A DNA stretch of 64,000 nucleotides from an uncultured Clostridia bacterium (GTDB taxonomy: Bacteria; Bacillota; Clostridia; Oscillospirales; Acutalibacteraceae): positions 1 to 64,000 of the forward strand of contig CAMNXD010000003.1 in NCBI GenBank assembly GCA_946566955.1, read 5' to 3'. Both the position numbers and the translations under genes were made by a program. A model generated the notes under the pieces. It saw only the letters and a list, made by a program, of their open reading frames with translations. It was not told where the DNA came from and ran no database searches. Positions 17,183 through 26,988 of this stretch are shown one piece after another. Numbering within the stretch: position 1 is the first letter of the stretch; each line of letters opens with the position of its first letter.

Positions 17183-19546
17183 ATAGAAGAGTTAATTAAA
17201 GAAGAAGATATATTAATACCTGTACTTTCACTTCGAGAATTTGTTATGTTTCCTCGCGTTGTTTTACATTTTGATATATCGAGAAAAGATTCAATAGCTG
17301 CTATCGAAGAAGCCATGAGTTTAAATAAAAAATTATTAATCTTAACTCAAAAAAATGCTCTAGATGATAATGTAGACGAAAAAAAATTATATTCTTTCGG
17401 AGTTTTAGCGGAGGTTAAACAAGTTCTTAAGCAAAATGATGAAACGATTAGAGTTTTACTTGAAGGCAAATGTAGAGCTCAAGCAGTTGAGTTTATTAAA
17501 GAAAAAAATTTTTTAGAAGCAAAGGTCTTAAGTATAAATGAAAGGAAATGCGATGCGGATGCTCTTTCGGAGGCTATGATACGTAAAGCACGAGAGCTTT
17601 TTGCTGAGTATTTGGGAGCATCACTTAGAGTTACAACGGATTTGATAATAAACTTGGTGGCTTATGAAGATGTTGGAGAAACTGCGGATTATATTTTAGC
17701 TAATATGCCGATAGGATTTGAAGAGAAGCAGTCATTACTAGAGGAAAACAATCCTTTAAAAAGGCTTCAAGCGGTTACCGTAATTTTGTCTCGTGAAAAT
17801 GAAATAGTAAAAATTCAAAATCAGCTTAGTATTAAACTAAAAAATACTATAGATAAAAGTCAAAAAGAATATTTTTTAAGAGAGCAAATGAAAGCAATTT
17901 CCAGTGAACTGGGCGAAGGTTCAGATCCCGGGAGCGAAGCGAGTGAATATAAAGCAAAGCTGAACGCTCTTAAATTACCACCTGCAGTGCACGAAAAACT
18001 ACTTAAAGAATGCAATAATTTTTCAAAAATGCCATCTGTTTCTGCAGAGGTAAATTTGCTAAGAAATTATTTAGATTTTTGTTTATCACTTCCTTGGAAT
18101 ACGTCGACTAAAGAGTCACTTAATATAGAAAAAGCTAAGAAAATTTTAGATAAAGATCATTTTGGCTTAGAAGATGTAAAAAAAAGAATAATAGAATTTT
18201 TAGCCGTAAAAAAGCTAGCTCCTGAAGTAAAGGGTCAGATTATATGTTTATCGGGTCCTCCGGGCGTGGGTAAGACTTCAATAGTTAAATCTTTAGCTAA
18301 AGCCTTAGGAAGGAAATATATTAGAATATCTCTAGGAGGAGTCGGCGATGAAAGTGAGATTCGAGGACATAGAAAAACTTATATCGGTGCTATGCCAGGA
18401 AGAATTCTTTCTGCGATAAATCAAGTTAAGTCTAATAATCCTTTAATTCTTTTAGATGAAATAGATAAGCTTTCTAAGGACTATAAAGGAGATCCCGCAG
18501 CAGCGCTTTTAGAGGTACTTGATCCAGAACAAAATTTTGAATTTCATGACAGATACGTGGACGTGCCTTTCGACCTTAGTAAAGTTATGTTTATAGTAAC
18601 GGCTAATGATAAAAATTTGATTCCTGCTCCTCTTTATGACCGTATGGAAATTATTGATCTTTACAGCTATAGCTATGAAGAAAAATTTAATATAGCTAAA
18701 AATCACTTGATACCTAAACAGCGCAAAAGGCATGGACTTACAAAAAGAAACTTCTCTATAAATGATGAAGCTTTAAGGAAACTTATAGAAGGATATACTA
18801 GAGAAGCTGGTGTAAGAGAGCTTGAAAGACGAATTTCTTCTTTGATGCGTAAAACTGCATATGATATTGTTGCTGGAAAGTCCAAATCATCATCAATTGA
18901 TTCCAAGAAGCTAGGTCTAATTTTAGGTCCTGAAAAATATAAAAAAGATAAGCGTGAAATTGAAAATCGCGTTGGAGTAGTCAATGGTCTTGCCTGGACG
19001 TCAGTTGGGGGAGAGACGATGCCTATTGAAGTAGCTCTTATGAAAGGTAAAGGAAAAGTCCAAGTTACGGGCTCTTTAGGAAACGTTATGAAGGAATCAG
19101 CTCAAATTGCCGTAAGCTATATAAGGAGTAATTCAGAAAAACTCGGAATTAGTGAAAGCTTTTATAAAACTTTCGATATTCATATTCATGCGCCGGAAGG
19201 AGCAGTCCCTAAAGACGGTCCCTCTGCTGGAGTCACAATGACTACCGCTTTGGTGTCTGCACTTAGCCGCACACCTGTATATGCCGATGTTGCTATGACC
19301 GGTGAAATAACTTTAAAAGGTAGAGTTTTACCTATCGGTGGACTTAAAGAAAAAACTATGGCTGCTTATAAAGAAGGCATAAAGACTGTTATTATACCTT
19401 CGGGGAATGAAAATGACTTGAAGAAAGTTGATAGAGTAGTTAAAGACTCGATAAATTTTATCATGGCAGATAATTTGGAGACTGTTTTTGCACATGCTTT
19501 ATCTAGTAAGAAATTTAAAAAGCTTATATCAAGCAAGGATTGTTAG
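17183..19546 (+). CDS. lon: ATP-dependent protease Lon, probable non-canonical start
   Basis: A full Lon: N-terminal substrate-binding domain, AAA+ module ([22 protein letters not shown]) and C-terminal protease with the catalytic Ser in KDGPSAG and the Lys in LPIGGLKEK. The first ATG (17246) would remove the conserved [21 protein letters not shown] start of the N domain. Upstream the frame has no ATG, GTG or TTG before an in-frame TGA at 17174. ATA 17183 lies ten bases after CGGAG (17168-17172) and is my preferred start; ATT 17195 is an alternative. Beyond the TGA an in-frame ATG at 17159 overlaps the clpX stop, leaving only five codons. Confidence 0.9.
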   Translation: MEELIKEEDILIPVLSLREFVMFPRVVLHFDISRKDSIAAIEEAMSLNKKLLILTQKNALDDNVDEKKLYSFGVLAEVKQVLKQNDETIRVLLEGKCRAQAVEFIKEKNFLEAKVLSINERKCDADALSEAMIRKARELFAEYLGASLRVTTDLIINLVAYEDVGETADYILANMPIGFEEKQSLLEENNPLKRLQAVTVILSRENEIVKIQNQLSIKLKNTIDKSQKEYFLREQMKAISSELGEGSDPGSEASEYKAKLNALKLPPAVHEKLLKECNNFSKMPSVSAEVNLLRNYLDFCLSLPWNTSTKESLNIEKAKKILDKDHFGLEDVKKRIIEFLAVKKLAPEVKGQIICLSGPPGVGKTSIVKSLAKALGRKYIRISLGGVGDESEIRGHRKTYIGAMPGRILSAINQVKSNNPLILLDEIDKLSKDYKGDPAAALLEVLDPEQNFEFHDRYVDVPFDLSKVMFIVTANDKNLIPAPLYDRMEIIDLYSYSYEEKFNIAKNHLIPKQRKRHGLTKRNFSINDEALRKLIEGYTREAGVRELERRISSLMRKTAYDIVAGKSKSSSIDSKKLGLILGPEKYKKDKREIENRVGVVNGLAWTSVGGETMPIEVALMKGKGKVQVTGSLGNVMKESAQIAVSYIRSNSEKLGISESFYKTFDIHIHAPEGAVPKDGPSAGVTMTTALVSALSRTPVYADVAMTGEITLKGRVLPIGGLKEKTMAAYKEGIKTVIIPSGNENDLKKVDRVVKDSINFIMADNLETVFAHALSSKKFKKLISSKDC

Positions 19547-19549
19547 TAA

Positions 19550-20140
19550 ATGATAAATTTTAATAATGCTGAATTTTCTAAATCCGTAGGAAGTTTAAAT
19601 CAGCTCGAAAGAGATAAAGTTCCAGAGATTGTTTTTTCCGGAAAATCTAATGTGGGGAAATCTTCGTTAATAAATAAACTTTTAAATAGAAAATCTCTAG
19701 CGAGAGTTAGCAATAAGCCGGGAAAGACTATAAATATAAACCTTTATAATCTAAAGGAAGTAAGGTTTGTAGATCTTCCGGGCTATGGGTATGCAAGAGT
19801 TTCGTTTTCTGAAAAGCAAAGATGGGCCACTTTATTAGAAGGGTATTTCGAACTTAGAAAAAATAGTATAGCTTTAGTGGTCCAGATAATAGATATGAGA
19901 CATCCTCCTTCGGCGCTAGATTTGCAAATGATAGATTTTTTGTTTCAAAAGGGATATCCTTTTGTAATAGTAGCATCTAAATGCGACAAACTCAGAAAAC
20001 TTGCAAGAGCAGAGCGCGAAGAAATGATGAAAAAAGAATTAAGAAGCTATGGAGACTTAGAAACCATAGTTTTTTCTTCTGAAACAGGAGAGGGACTTGA
20101 AAAGCTTAAAAATACAATTTTAAGTCACTGCGAAGCATAA
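19550..20140 (+). CDS. engB: Ribosome biogenesis GTPase EngB (YsxC)
   Basis: 196 residues. Contains G1 GKSNVGKSS (about 33-41), the KPGKT switch, G3 DLPGYGYARVS (about 72-82) and G4 SKCDK (about 143-147). It assists 50S assembly. It follows lon by three bases, as in many Firmicutes. Confidence 0.95.
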   Translation: MINFNNAEFSKSVGSLNQLERDKVPEIVFSGKSNVGKSSLINKLLNRKSLARVSNKPGKTININLYNLKEVRFVDLPGYGYARVSFSEKQRWATLLEGYFELRKNSIALVVQIIDMRHPPSALDLQMIDFLFQKGYPFVIVASKCDKLRKLARAEREEMMKKELRSYGDLETIVFSSETGEGLEKLKNTILSHCEA

Positions 20141-20157
20141 AAGGAGTAGATATTTAA

Positions 20158-22758
20158 ATGAGTATGGAAAAGAATTATAATCCTCAAGAAGCCGAAGACG
20201 AAATATATAAAGCGTGGGAAGAAGGTGGATATTTTGAAGCAAAAAGTGATTCAAATAAAAAGCCTTTTACTGTTGTGATGCCGCCCCCAAATATAACTGG
20301 AAACCTACATATGGGTCATGCTCTAGATCAAACCATGCAAGACATTATAATAAGGTTTAAAAGAATGCAAGGATACTGCGCTGTTTGGATACCTGGAACA
20401 GATCACGCTTCAATTGCAACAGAGGCAAAAATCGTGGAGCAAATGAGAAAAGAGGGAATTTCCAAAAAAGACATTGGGCGTGATGAATTTTTAAAACGTG
20501 CATGGGACTGGAAAAAAACTTATGGTGGAAATATAACTAAGCAGCTAAAAAAATTGGGTATTTCTTGCGACTGGAAAAAAGAGCGCTTCACTATGGATGA
20601 CGGTTGCAAAAAAGCAGTAAAAGAATTTTTTACAAGGCTTTACAAAAAAGGTCTTATATACCGTGGCGAAAGAGTTATAAATTGGTGTCCTAAATGCCTT
20701 ACGTCTATATCAGATTCTGAAGTTGAGCATGAAGAGTGCGAGGGCAGTTTTTGGCATATACGTTATAAAGTGGTAGGGGAAGAAAATTATATTGAAGTTG
20801 CAACTACTCGTCCTGAAACAATATTTGGAGACGTGGCTCTTGCAGTTAACCCGGAAGATGAAAGATATAAAGATTTAATTGGAAAAGAAGCTATAGTCCC
20901 CATAGTTAATCGAAAAGTGCCAATAATTGGCGATAGCTATGTTGATATTACTGTGGGAACAGGCGTATTAAAAATTACTCCTGCACATGATCCCAACGAT
21001 TTTGAAGTTGGACTTAGACATAATCTACCTATAATAAACGTCATGGATGAAAGAGCGTACTTAAATAGTGAAGCGCTTGAATTTTCAGGTCTTGAGAGAT
21101 ATGAAGCTCGAAAGCTTGTTGCTGAAAAGTTGAGAAAAGAGGGTCACCTTTTAAAAATAGAAAATATCAAGCATAGCGTAGGGACGTGCTATAGGTGCTC
21201 CACAACTGTTGAGCCTAGAATTTCAAAGCAATGGTTTGTAAAGATGGAAGATCTTGCAAAGCGCTCACTTGCGAACGTAAAAGAGGGAAAAGTAAAATTT
21301 ATCCCTGAAAGGTTTATCAAAACTTATTTTCATTGGATGGAAAATATCAAAGATTGGTGTATCTCCCGGCAATTGTGGTGGGGTCATCGAATACCTGTAT
21401 GGTACTGCAAAGACTGCGGTGAAATTATCGTTTCTAAAGAAGAAATTAAAAGCTGCGGAAAGTGCGAGTCTAGGAATTTAGAAGCAGAATCTGATACACT
21501 TGATACTTGGTTTTCAGCGGCACTTTGGCCATTTTCAGTTCTCGGTTGGCCAGAAAAAACAGAGGAATTTAATCATTTCTTCCCAGCTGATGTTTTAGTT
21601 ACAGGATATGATTTAATATTCTTCTGGATTGCAAAAATGATATTTTCTTCTTTGGAAATGACGGATCAAGTTCCGTTTAGTCGCGTACTGATTCATGGAC
21701 TTATTAGAGACTCTCAGGGAAGAAAGATGTCTAAGTCGCTGGGGAATGGTATAGACCCCTTGGAAATAATAAGTAAGTATGGCGCCGATGCTCTGAGATT
21801 TTCTTTAATTCTTGGCAACAGTCCAGGCAATGACTTAAAATTCTTTGAGGAAAAAGTTGAGGCTAGTAGAAATTTCGCCAACAAGATTTGGAATGCAGCT
21901 CGTTTTCTAAAGATGAAAAATGAGAACGCCGAGAAAACTTCGTCTGAAGTCTCTTCTAAAATTTCGTTAGCAGATAGATGGATTTTGAGCCGCTTAAACA
22001 AGGTGATAAGCGAAGTGACTGCAAGTCTTGAAAAGCTTGATCTTGGCCTTGCTGCACAAAAACTTTATGACTTTGTCTGGGATGAGTTTTGTGATTGGTA
22101 CGTTGAATTTTCTAAGCTTTCAAAGGATAATAAAACTTTAGAATTTGTTATTAAGAGTATTTTGAAGCTCGTTCATCCTTTTATGCCCTTCGTGACTGAA
22201 AAAATTTGGGGATATTTTGAGAATTCTTCTATAATGGTTTCAAGTTATCCGCTCTTTGATAAAAGTAATATTGATGAAGAAGCCGAGAAAGAAATCGAAA
22301 CTTTAATGACAGTCATTAAAACAATTAGAAATATGCGAAGAGAAATGAACGTACCTCAAGGTAAAAAGACATCGGTTTATATTGAAGTAACGGAATCTAA
22401 ATTTATAAACGTTTTAAAGCAAAACAAAGATATAATTTGTAAGCTTTCGTATGCAAAAGAGGTAGAGATTGAAAACTCTTTTAATATTTTAAAGTGTAAA
22501 ACTTCCATAAATGAGTATTCTAAGATATATATTCCTATGGCTGAACTTATAGATAAAGACGCTGAACTTTTAAAACTTGAAAAGCAACTTCAAATTTCTC
22601 GTCAGCAGCTTGAGAAGGCTCAAATGAGACTTTTAGATAAAAACTTTATTTCTAAAGCTCCTGAGAATGTAATTAAAGGAGCAAAAGACGTGGAGGGCAA
22701 ACTTAGAAGTAAAGTTGAAAACTTGGAGAAGAGTATTTTAGAAATTAAAAATTTATGA
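20158..22758 (+). CDS. valS: Valyl-tRNA synthetase
   Basis: 866 residues, normal for bacterial ValRS. Class I motifs are present: PPPNITGNLHMGHA (HIGH) at about 42-55 and GRKMSKSLGNGIDP (KMSKS) at about 521-534. Between them is the editing domain with TTRPETIFGD, and the C-terminus has a helical anticodon domain and coiled-coil arm. AAGGAG precedes the ATG by about 11 bases. A strong terminator follows, separating it from the sporulation operon. Confidence 0.97.
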   Translation: MSMEKNYNPQEAEDEIYKAWEEGGYFEAKSDSNKKPFTVVMPPPNITGNLHMGHALDQTMQDIIIRFKRMQGYCAVWIPGTDHASIATEAKIVEQMRKEGISKKDIGRDEFLKRAWDWKKTYGGNITKQLKKLGISCDWKKERFTMDDGCKKAVKEFFTRLYKKGLIYRGERVINWCPKCLTSISDSEVEHEECEGSFWHIRYKVVGEENYIEVATTRPETIFGDVALAVNPEDERYKDLIGKEAIVPIVNRKVPIIGDSYVDITVGTGVLKITPAHDPNDFEVGLRHNLPIINVMDERAYLNSEALEFSGLERYEARKLVAEKLRKEGHLLKIENIKHSVGTCYRCSTTVEPRISKQWFVKMEDLAKRSLANVKEGKVKFIPERFIKTYFHWMENIKDWCISRQLWWGHRIPVWYCKDCGEIIVSKEEIKSCGKCESRNLEAESDTLDTWFSAALWPFSVLGWPEKTEEFNHFFPADVLVTGYDLIFFWIAKMIFSSLEMTDQVPFSRVLIHGLIRDSQGRKMSKSLGNGIDPLEIISKYGADALRFSLILGNSPGNDLKFFEEKVEASRNFANKIWNAARFLKMKNENAEKTSSEVSSKISLADRWILSRLNKVISEVTASLEKLDLGLAAQKLYDFVWDEFCDWYVEFSKLSKDNKTLEFVIKSILKLVHPFMPFVTEKIWGYFENSSIMVSSYPLFDKSNIDEEAEKEIETLMTVIKTIRNMRREMNVPQGKKTSVYIEVTESKFINVLKQNKDIICKLSYAKEVEIENSFNILKCKTSINEYSKIYIPMAELIDKDAELLKLEKQLQISRQQLEKAQMRLLDKNFISKAPENVIKGAKDVEGKLRSKVENLEKSILEIKNL

Positions 22759-22782
22759 CGTAATTCTACAAAATAATCTATT

Positions 22783-22817
22783 AAAAACCTTTATCCTAAT
22801 AAATGGAGAAGGTTTTT
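22783..22817 (+). terminator. Intrinsic terminator after valS
   Basis: Perfect nine-base stem AAAAACCTT (22783-22791) / AAGGTTTTT (22809-22817), with the T-rich arm serving as the U tract. Confidence 0.75.
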
Positions 22818-22858
22818 GACTTTTATATATTTAAAGTATTAAGTGAGGAGGGAAATAT

Positions 22859-23200
22859 GTGGGAGTAAAACTACTTGTGCAAGGAAGTACTTTAACGGCC
22901 TTTATTGAAGGAGATATAGATCACCATTCGGCCAAAGAAACTAGAGAGGCAATTGATTATTATATAGAGAAAAATACTCCTAAGCTGCTTCAGCTGGATT
23001 TTAGCGGAGTGCCTTTTATGGATAGCTCAGGAATTGGTCTTATAATGGGAAGATTTAAGTTAATAAACTCTTTTAAAGGAAAACTTAAGGTAATAAATGT
23101 ACCTAAAAACCTAGAAAGAATGATAAAGCTTTCAGGACTTTCCGCGCTGGGAATATTTGAAAAGGAGGACGTAAAAATTAATGCAAGAAATAGTAAATGA
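22859..23200 (+). CDS. spoIIAA: Anti-sigma F factor antagonist SpoIIAA
   Basis: 113 residues, a STAS-domain protein. The phosphorylatable Ser is in FMDSSGIGLIMGR (about 56-68). Unphosphorylated SpoIIAA binds SpoIIAB and frees sigma-F in the forespore. The start is GTG 22859, with GAGGAGGG at 22845-22852. The overlapping ATG at 22857 leads to a stop after three codons. It overlaps spoIIAB by 20 bases. Confidence 0.94.
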   Translation: MGVKLLVQGSTLTAFIEGDIDHHSAKETREAIDYYIEKNTPKLLQLDFSGVPFMDSSGIGLIMGRFKLINSFKGKLKVINVPKNLERMIKLSGLSALGIFEKEDVKINARNSK

Positions 23201-23636
23201 AATGAACTTAAATTTTTTTAGTCGCTCATGTAATGAGGGCTTCGCTCGGACTACCATAGCAGCATTTGTCTCACAGCTTGATCCTACAATTGATGAGCTT
23301 GCCGACATAAAAACTGCCGTCTCAGAAGCAGTGACTAACTGTATAGTTCACGGCTATAAGCAGGGAATAGGTAAAATTTACATATCTTCTAAAATTTATG
23401 AAAATGGAAAAGTAGTAATTAAAATAAAAGATAAAGGATGTGGAATTGAAGATGTAGAGCAAGCAATGGAACCGCTTTTTACCACTGGAGGAAGCGAACG
23501 CTCAGGCTTGGGGTTTGCAGTCATGCAAAGCTTTATGGACAAAATAAAAGTGAGTTCTAAGCCCGGAAAAGGTACAACTGTTACTTTGCAAAAATTTATA
23601 ATTCGTAGAGCTATAAATAATGAACGTCAATCATGA
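23181..23636 (+). CDS. spoIIAB: Anti-sigma F factor / serine kinase SpoIIAB
   Basis: 151 residues, a GHKL-fold kinase. ATP-binding boxes are visible: VSEAVTNCIVHGY (N box, about 46-58), KDKGCGIED (G1) and GGSERSGLGFAVM (G2). It holds sigma-F inactive and phosphorylates SpoIIAA. AAAGGAGG sits about 12 bases before the ATG. The end overlaps sigF by 17 bases, the classic spoIIA arrangement. Confidence 0.95.
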   Translation: MQEIVNEMNLNFFSRSCNEGFARTTIAAFVSQLDPTIDELADIKTAVSEAVTNCIVHGYKQGIGKIYISSKIYENGKVVIKIKDKGCGIEDVEQAMEPLFTTGGSERSGLGFAVMQSFMDKIKVSSKPGKGTTVTLQKFIIRRAINNERQS

Positions 23637-24303
23637 AAATTTTAAGTCTGATATCAATGATATAAATATAGAAAATCACTTAGGACTGGTCCATTTATGT
23701 TGTCAGAGATTTAGAAAAAGGGTAGTAGACTATGAAGAAATTTTTCAATCAGGTTGTGTAGGACTTGCCAAAGCGGCCAAAAATTTTGACAAAAATAAAG
23801 GAGTTAAATTTTCTACATATGCAGTGCCTGTAATTTTAGGAGAGATTAAATCTTTTTTTAGAGACAATGCTTTTTTAAAAGTCAGTAGAGGGCTTAAAGA
23901 GATAGCGGCAAAGGTCAAAAAGGAGCAAGAAAAGTTTTTGGATTTTTACCATCGAGAACCTACAGTAAAAGAACTCTCTTGCGCTTTAAATATCGACGCT
24001 GAACAAATATTAGAAGCTTTAGACTCGGCGCGCCCTCTAGTTTCACTAGATAGCTCGAAGCAGGAATCAGAGCATGAAAATATTGAAGTTCCTGTCGTAT
24101 TTGAAGAGGAGAAGATATCCCTTAATATTTCTCTTAAAGAAGCTATTAATAGTTTTGAGCCAACCGACAAAAATTTAATTTATTTAAGATTTTTTAAATG
24201 TATGACTCAATCTAAAGCGGCTAAAATACTGGGTATGACGCAAGTCCAAGTTTCAAGGCGAGAGAAATCTTTACTTAAATTATTAAGAGCAAAGCTTGGG
24301 TAA
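23620..24303 (+). CDS. sigF: Forespore RNA polymerase sigma-F factor
   Basis: 227 residues. Region 2 contains the core-binding YEEIFQSGCVGLAKA and FSTYAVPVILGEIKSFFRD. Regions 3 and 4 follow, ending with the helix-turn-helix QSKAAKILGMTQVQVSRREK. The gene order spoIIAA-spoIIAB-sigF makes the identity clear. It directs the first forespore-specific transcription. Its last codons form the left arm of a terminator hairpin. Confidence 0.95.
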   Translation: MNVNHENFKSDINDINIENHLGLVHLCCQRFRKRVVDYEEIFQSGCVGLAKAAKNFDKNKGVKFSTYAVPVILGEIKSFFRDNAFLKVSRGLKEIAAKVKKEQEKFLDFYHREPTVKELSCALNIDAEQILEALDSARPLVSLDSSKQESEHENIEVPVVFEEEKISLNISLKEAINSFEPTDKNLIYLRFFKCMTQSKAAKILGMTQVQVSRREKSLLKLLRAKLG

Positions 24304-24311
24304 GCTTTGCT
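24288..24311. terminator. Bidirectional terminator between sigF and whiA
   Basis: Ten-base perfect stem AGCAAAGCTT (24288-24297) / AAGCTTTGCT (24302-24311) with loop GGGT. It overlaps the sigF stop and lies between convergent genes. The T tracts on either side are modest. Confidence 0.7.
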
Positions 24312-24321
24312 TAACTTGATA

Positions 24322-25203
24322 TTATAGCTTGTGAGCTAGTTTGATTAATTTTTTTAATCTATGATTTACTCCTGATTTACTAACTTTTTTCTTATGAAGT
24401 AGCGAGAGCTCATTTAAAGAAGCATACGGATGAGTAGTTCTAAGATTGGCAGTTTCTCTAAGTAGGGGTGAAAGACTTGAAAATGCGTTTGAGTCAATTA
24501 TTTTTTTGATCGCTTTTATATGATTTGAAGAGGAAGAAGTTATTTTAGATAAATTTGCAGTTTCAAAATTTATATTACGATTTATATTGTTGCGCACTTC
24601 TTTTAACATTTTAATTTGCATAAACTCCATTGCGCAAGTTTTTGCGCCCATTAGTACTAGAAAATCTTCTATTTTTTCGCTTCCCTTTATGTAAATTGAG
24701 AAGCCAGATTTTCTTTCTAAAATTTTAGGTCGAAGCTTTATATTTTTTAATTGGTTAAGTGTATCTAAGAGAAGACTACAGGAATTAGGAAATGGAATGT
24801 TGAACTCTAAATGATAGTCAGTTTCAGGGTCCATAACGCTTCCGCAGGATAGAAAAGCTCCAGTTAAAAAATCTGCTATACAATCTTTTGATATATTTGA
24901 AATTCGAGGTTTATTTAATATTTCTGGATTTATGCAAAAATTACTACTTAAATCAATTTTAATGCTATAAAGACTTTTTTTAGTTAGGTAGTAATTTTTC
25001 TCGAAGTTTCCTAAATTAGAAAGGATGTTTAAAAGTAAATAAAGTTTTTCTGCCACTTTTTCATTTTCATAAGAGACTGTAAGAAATCCTTCCTTAAGTT
25101 TTGCGCCGAAAATTAGCATTCCATAAGCTTGAGCGTAAATATTTTGAGTTTTTTTTATTTCTAAAGCAGCTATTTCGCTCTTTACTTTACTTGAAAACGA
25201 CAT
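24322..25203 (-). CDS. whiA: DNA-binding protein WhiA
   Basis: 293 residues. The N-terminal part resembles a degenerate LAGLIDADG homing-endonuclease fold (FSSKVKSEIA...GAFLSCGSV). The C-terminal helix-turn-helix has LREIAxLRxxHPxASLNEL-like residues (RETANLRTTHPYASLNELS). In Firmicutes WhiA affects cell division and nucleoid organisation. It is last in the minus-strand hprK...murB series. The genes rapZ and yvcK, commonly beside whiA, are absent here. Confidence 0.93.
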   Translation of the reverse strand: MSFSSKVKSEIAALEIKKTQNIYAQAYGMLIFGAKLKEGFLTVSYENEKVAEKLYLLLNILSNLGNFEKNYYLTKKSLYSIKIDLSSNFCINPEILNKPRISNISKDCIADFLTGAFLSCGSVMDPETDYHLEFNIPFPNSCSLLLDTLNQLKNIKLRPKILERKSGFSIYIKGSEKIEDFLVLMGAKTCAMEFMQIKMLKEVRNNINRNINFETANLSKITSSSSNHIKAIKKIIDSNAFSSLSPLLRETANLRTTHPYASLNELSLLHKKKVSKSGVNHRLKKLIKLAHKL

Positions 25204-25222
25204 CCTCTCACCTTCAAACTTC

Positions 25223-26155
25223 TTATATTTTTATGTTTCCTAAGGTTTTTACTTCACACTCTAAAATTATGCCACTTTCAAGGTAAACTTTTTCTTTTAT
25301 GAGTTTTATTAATTTTGAGACGTCTTGAGCGGTAGCGTTTCCTGTATTAACTATAAATCCGGAATGCTTGGTGCTTACCATTGCTCCTCCGATTTTTGCA
25401 CCTTTTAGCCCTGCACTTTCTATTAATGCTCCTGCAAAATATCCTCCACCTGGACGTTTAAATACGCTTCCTGCACTTGGAAATTGAAGTGGTTGTTTAG
25501 ACTTCCTTTTTAATATAGTTTGATGCATGGTGTTTTTTATTTCCTTGTGATGAGAGCGATCAAGTTTTAATTTTAAAGAAGTTATAATAAATGGGTTTTC
25601 CGAGTAAAGGCTTTTTCTATATGAAAGCATCATATTATCTTTAGTTAAAGTTTGAAGTGTTCCCTGCGGCGTAAGATGAGAAGCTTCGAGAATAACGTTT
25701 GAAATATCCTTGCCATAAGCTCCGGCGTTCATAAATAATGCGCCACCGCACGAACCGGGAATACCCCACGCAAATTCAAGACCAGAAAGATTATTTTGCA
25801 TAGCAAATACGCAAACCCTTGCAAGTGTGGCTCCTGCTCCGCACTCTATAATACTATTCTCTTTTAATCTTATACTTTTGAAATCTTCGTTTAGGTAAAG
25901 GACTATTCCATTAAATCCGTCATCTGAAACTAAGAGATTAGAACCATTACCTAAAATAAAAAATGGTATTTCCCTAGAGGCGATTTGAGAAATCAATGCT
26001 GCTAAATTTTCTTGATTATTTACGTAGATGAAAAGGTCAGCTGGACCCCCTATTTTAAACGATGTATGATTTTTAAGCATCTCTTTTTCTACGGCTTTAC
26101 ATCCTAAGTTTTTTGCGATATTTATAATGTGACTATAAGCAAAATGCTCTATAAT
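25223..26155 (-). CDS. murB: UDP-N-acetylmuramate dehydrogenase MurB, probable AUU start
   Basis: Reduces UDP-GlcNAc-enolpyruvate in peptidoglycan synthesis. FAD-binding motifs: HTSFKIGGPAD, GNGSNLLVSD, GIPGSCGGALFMNAGAYG, and FKRPGGGYFAGALIE with the proton-donor region. The first ATG (26080) would begin only a few residues before HTSFKIGG and has no ribosome site. Upstream the frame is open with no ATG/GTG/TTG, and a strong AAGGAGG (core 26166-26162) lies six bases before ATT 26155. That gives 310 residues and the normal N-terminal helix. I therefore place the start at ATT 26155. Confidence 0.92.
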   Translation of the reverse strand: MIEHFAYSHIINIAKNLGCKAVEKEMLKNHTSFKIGGPADLFIYVNNQENLAALISQIASREIPFFILGNGSNLLVSDDGFNGIVLYLNEDFKSIRLKENSIIECGAGATLARVCVFAMQNNLSGLEFAWGIPGSCGGALFMNAGAYGKDISNVILEASHLTPQGTLQTLTKDNMMLSYRKSLYSENPFIITSLKLKLDRSHHKEIKNTMHQTILKRKSKQPLQFPSAGSVFKRPGGGYFAGALIESAGLKGAKIGGAMVSTKHSGFIVNTGNATAQDVSKLIKLIKEKVYLESGIILECEVKTLGNIKI

Positions 26156-26191
26156 AAGTTGCCTCCTTTAGTGTAGTAAGTTTTTTAATAC

Positions 26192-26929
26192 TTAATTCCA
26201 ACTTGATTCGAAAAAACTGGTGTGTGATTTTAAATATGCTTCGAACCTTTCTACGCTAGAATTTACAATTAATTCTTCTGGAAAGTTTATTTCTTTAAGC
26301 ATCTCTATAGCTTTTTCAAAACGTCCAACCTGAGTACAAAAATGCGAGTCGGAATTTATGATTATTTTAGCCCTGCATTTTTTGCATATTTCAGCTATTT
26401 TTTTGCAGTTTTCATTTGAACCCTTTCTTATACTAAAAGAGCTATTGTTGATTTCAACAAGTTTGTGGTTTTTTGCAAATTCTGGTATTACGTTTTCATA
26501 GTCATAAGTAAACTGAGGGAGTCCACTATGACCAATCACGTTGACAACGGGATTTTTAGCTATATTTATCCATGCTTCAGTGCAAGAACTAAAGCTACTT
26601 ATTTCATTAAAGGCTACATCGTGGATGGAAGCAATTACCCAATCGAAATTAAACTTCTCGTTTAAGTCTGGAAGATCGATATCACCTTTGGAATTAAGAA
26701 CGTTTGCTTCCACGCCTCTTAATACTTTTACTCCATAAACTTCGTGGGGAATTATTCTTAAATTTTCAAAGTACCATGTTCCAGGAGGGCTTGGCATTGT
26801 GCGGGCATGATCGGTAATTGCAATTGCATAAAGTCCTTTAGACTTAGCCTCGAGAATGTTTTCCATTACTGTACTATAGGCGTGGGAAGACGCTACTGTG
26901 TGGCAGTGAGTATCAGCTATAATTTTCAT
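26192..26929 (-). CDS. PHP-domain phosphatase (YcdX-like)
   Basis: 245 residues. Metal ligands typical of PHP proteins: ADTHCHT (about 5-11), AITDHA (about 37-42), GVEAN, GHSGLP and NSDSHF near the C-terminus. The family includes histidinol-phosphatase-like hydrolases; the substrate is unknown. The conserved N-terminus starts at the ATG. The best ribosome site upstream (AGGTAGG) instead precedes a seven-codon GTG mini-frame whose TAA touches the ATG. Confidence 0.85.
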   Translation of the reverse strand: MKIIADTHCHTVASSHAYSTVMENILEAKSKGLYAIAITDHARTMPSPPGTWYFENLRIIPHEVYGVKVLRGVEANVLNSKGDIDLPDLNEKFNFDWVIASIHDVAFNEISSFSSCTEAWINIAKNPVVNVIGHSGLPQFTYDYENVIPEFAKNHKLVEINNSSFSIRKGSNENCKKIAEICKKCRAKIIINSDSHFCTQVGRFEKAIEMLKEINFPEELIVNSSVERFEAYLKSHTSFFESSWN

Positions 26930-26988
26930 TTATTTATAAGCGGCAGATGCCACTATTTTTCCTACCTTTCTTTAATCTAAATATTATT

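Noticed and set aside
22815-22850. Sigma-H or sigma-A promoter for spoIIA
   Set aside because: TTGACT overlaps the valS terminator and no convincing -10 or sigma-H pattern lies at the right distance.
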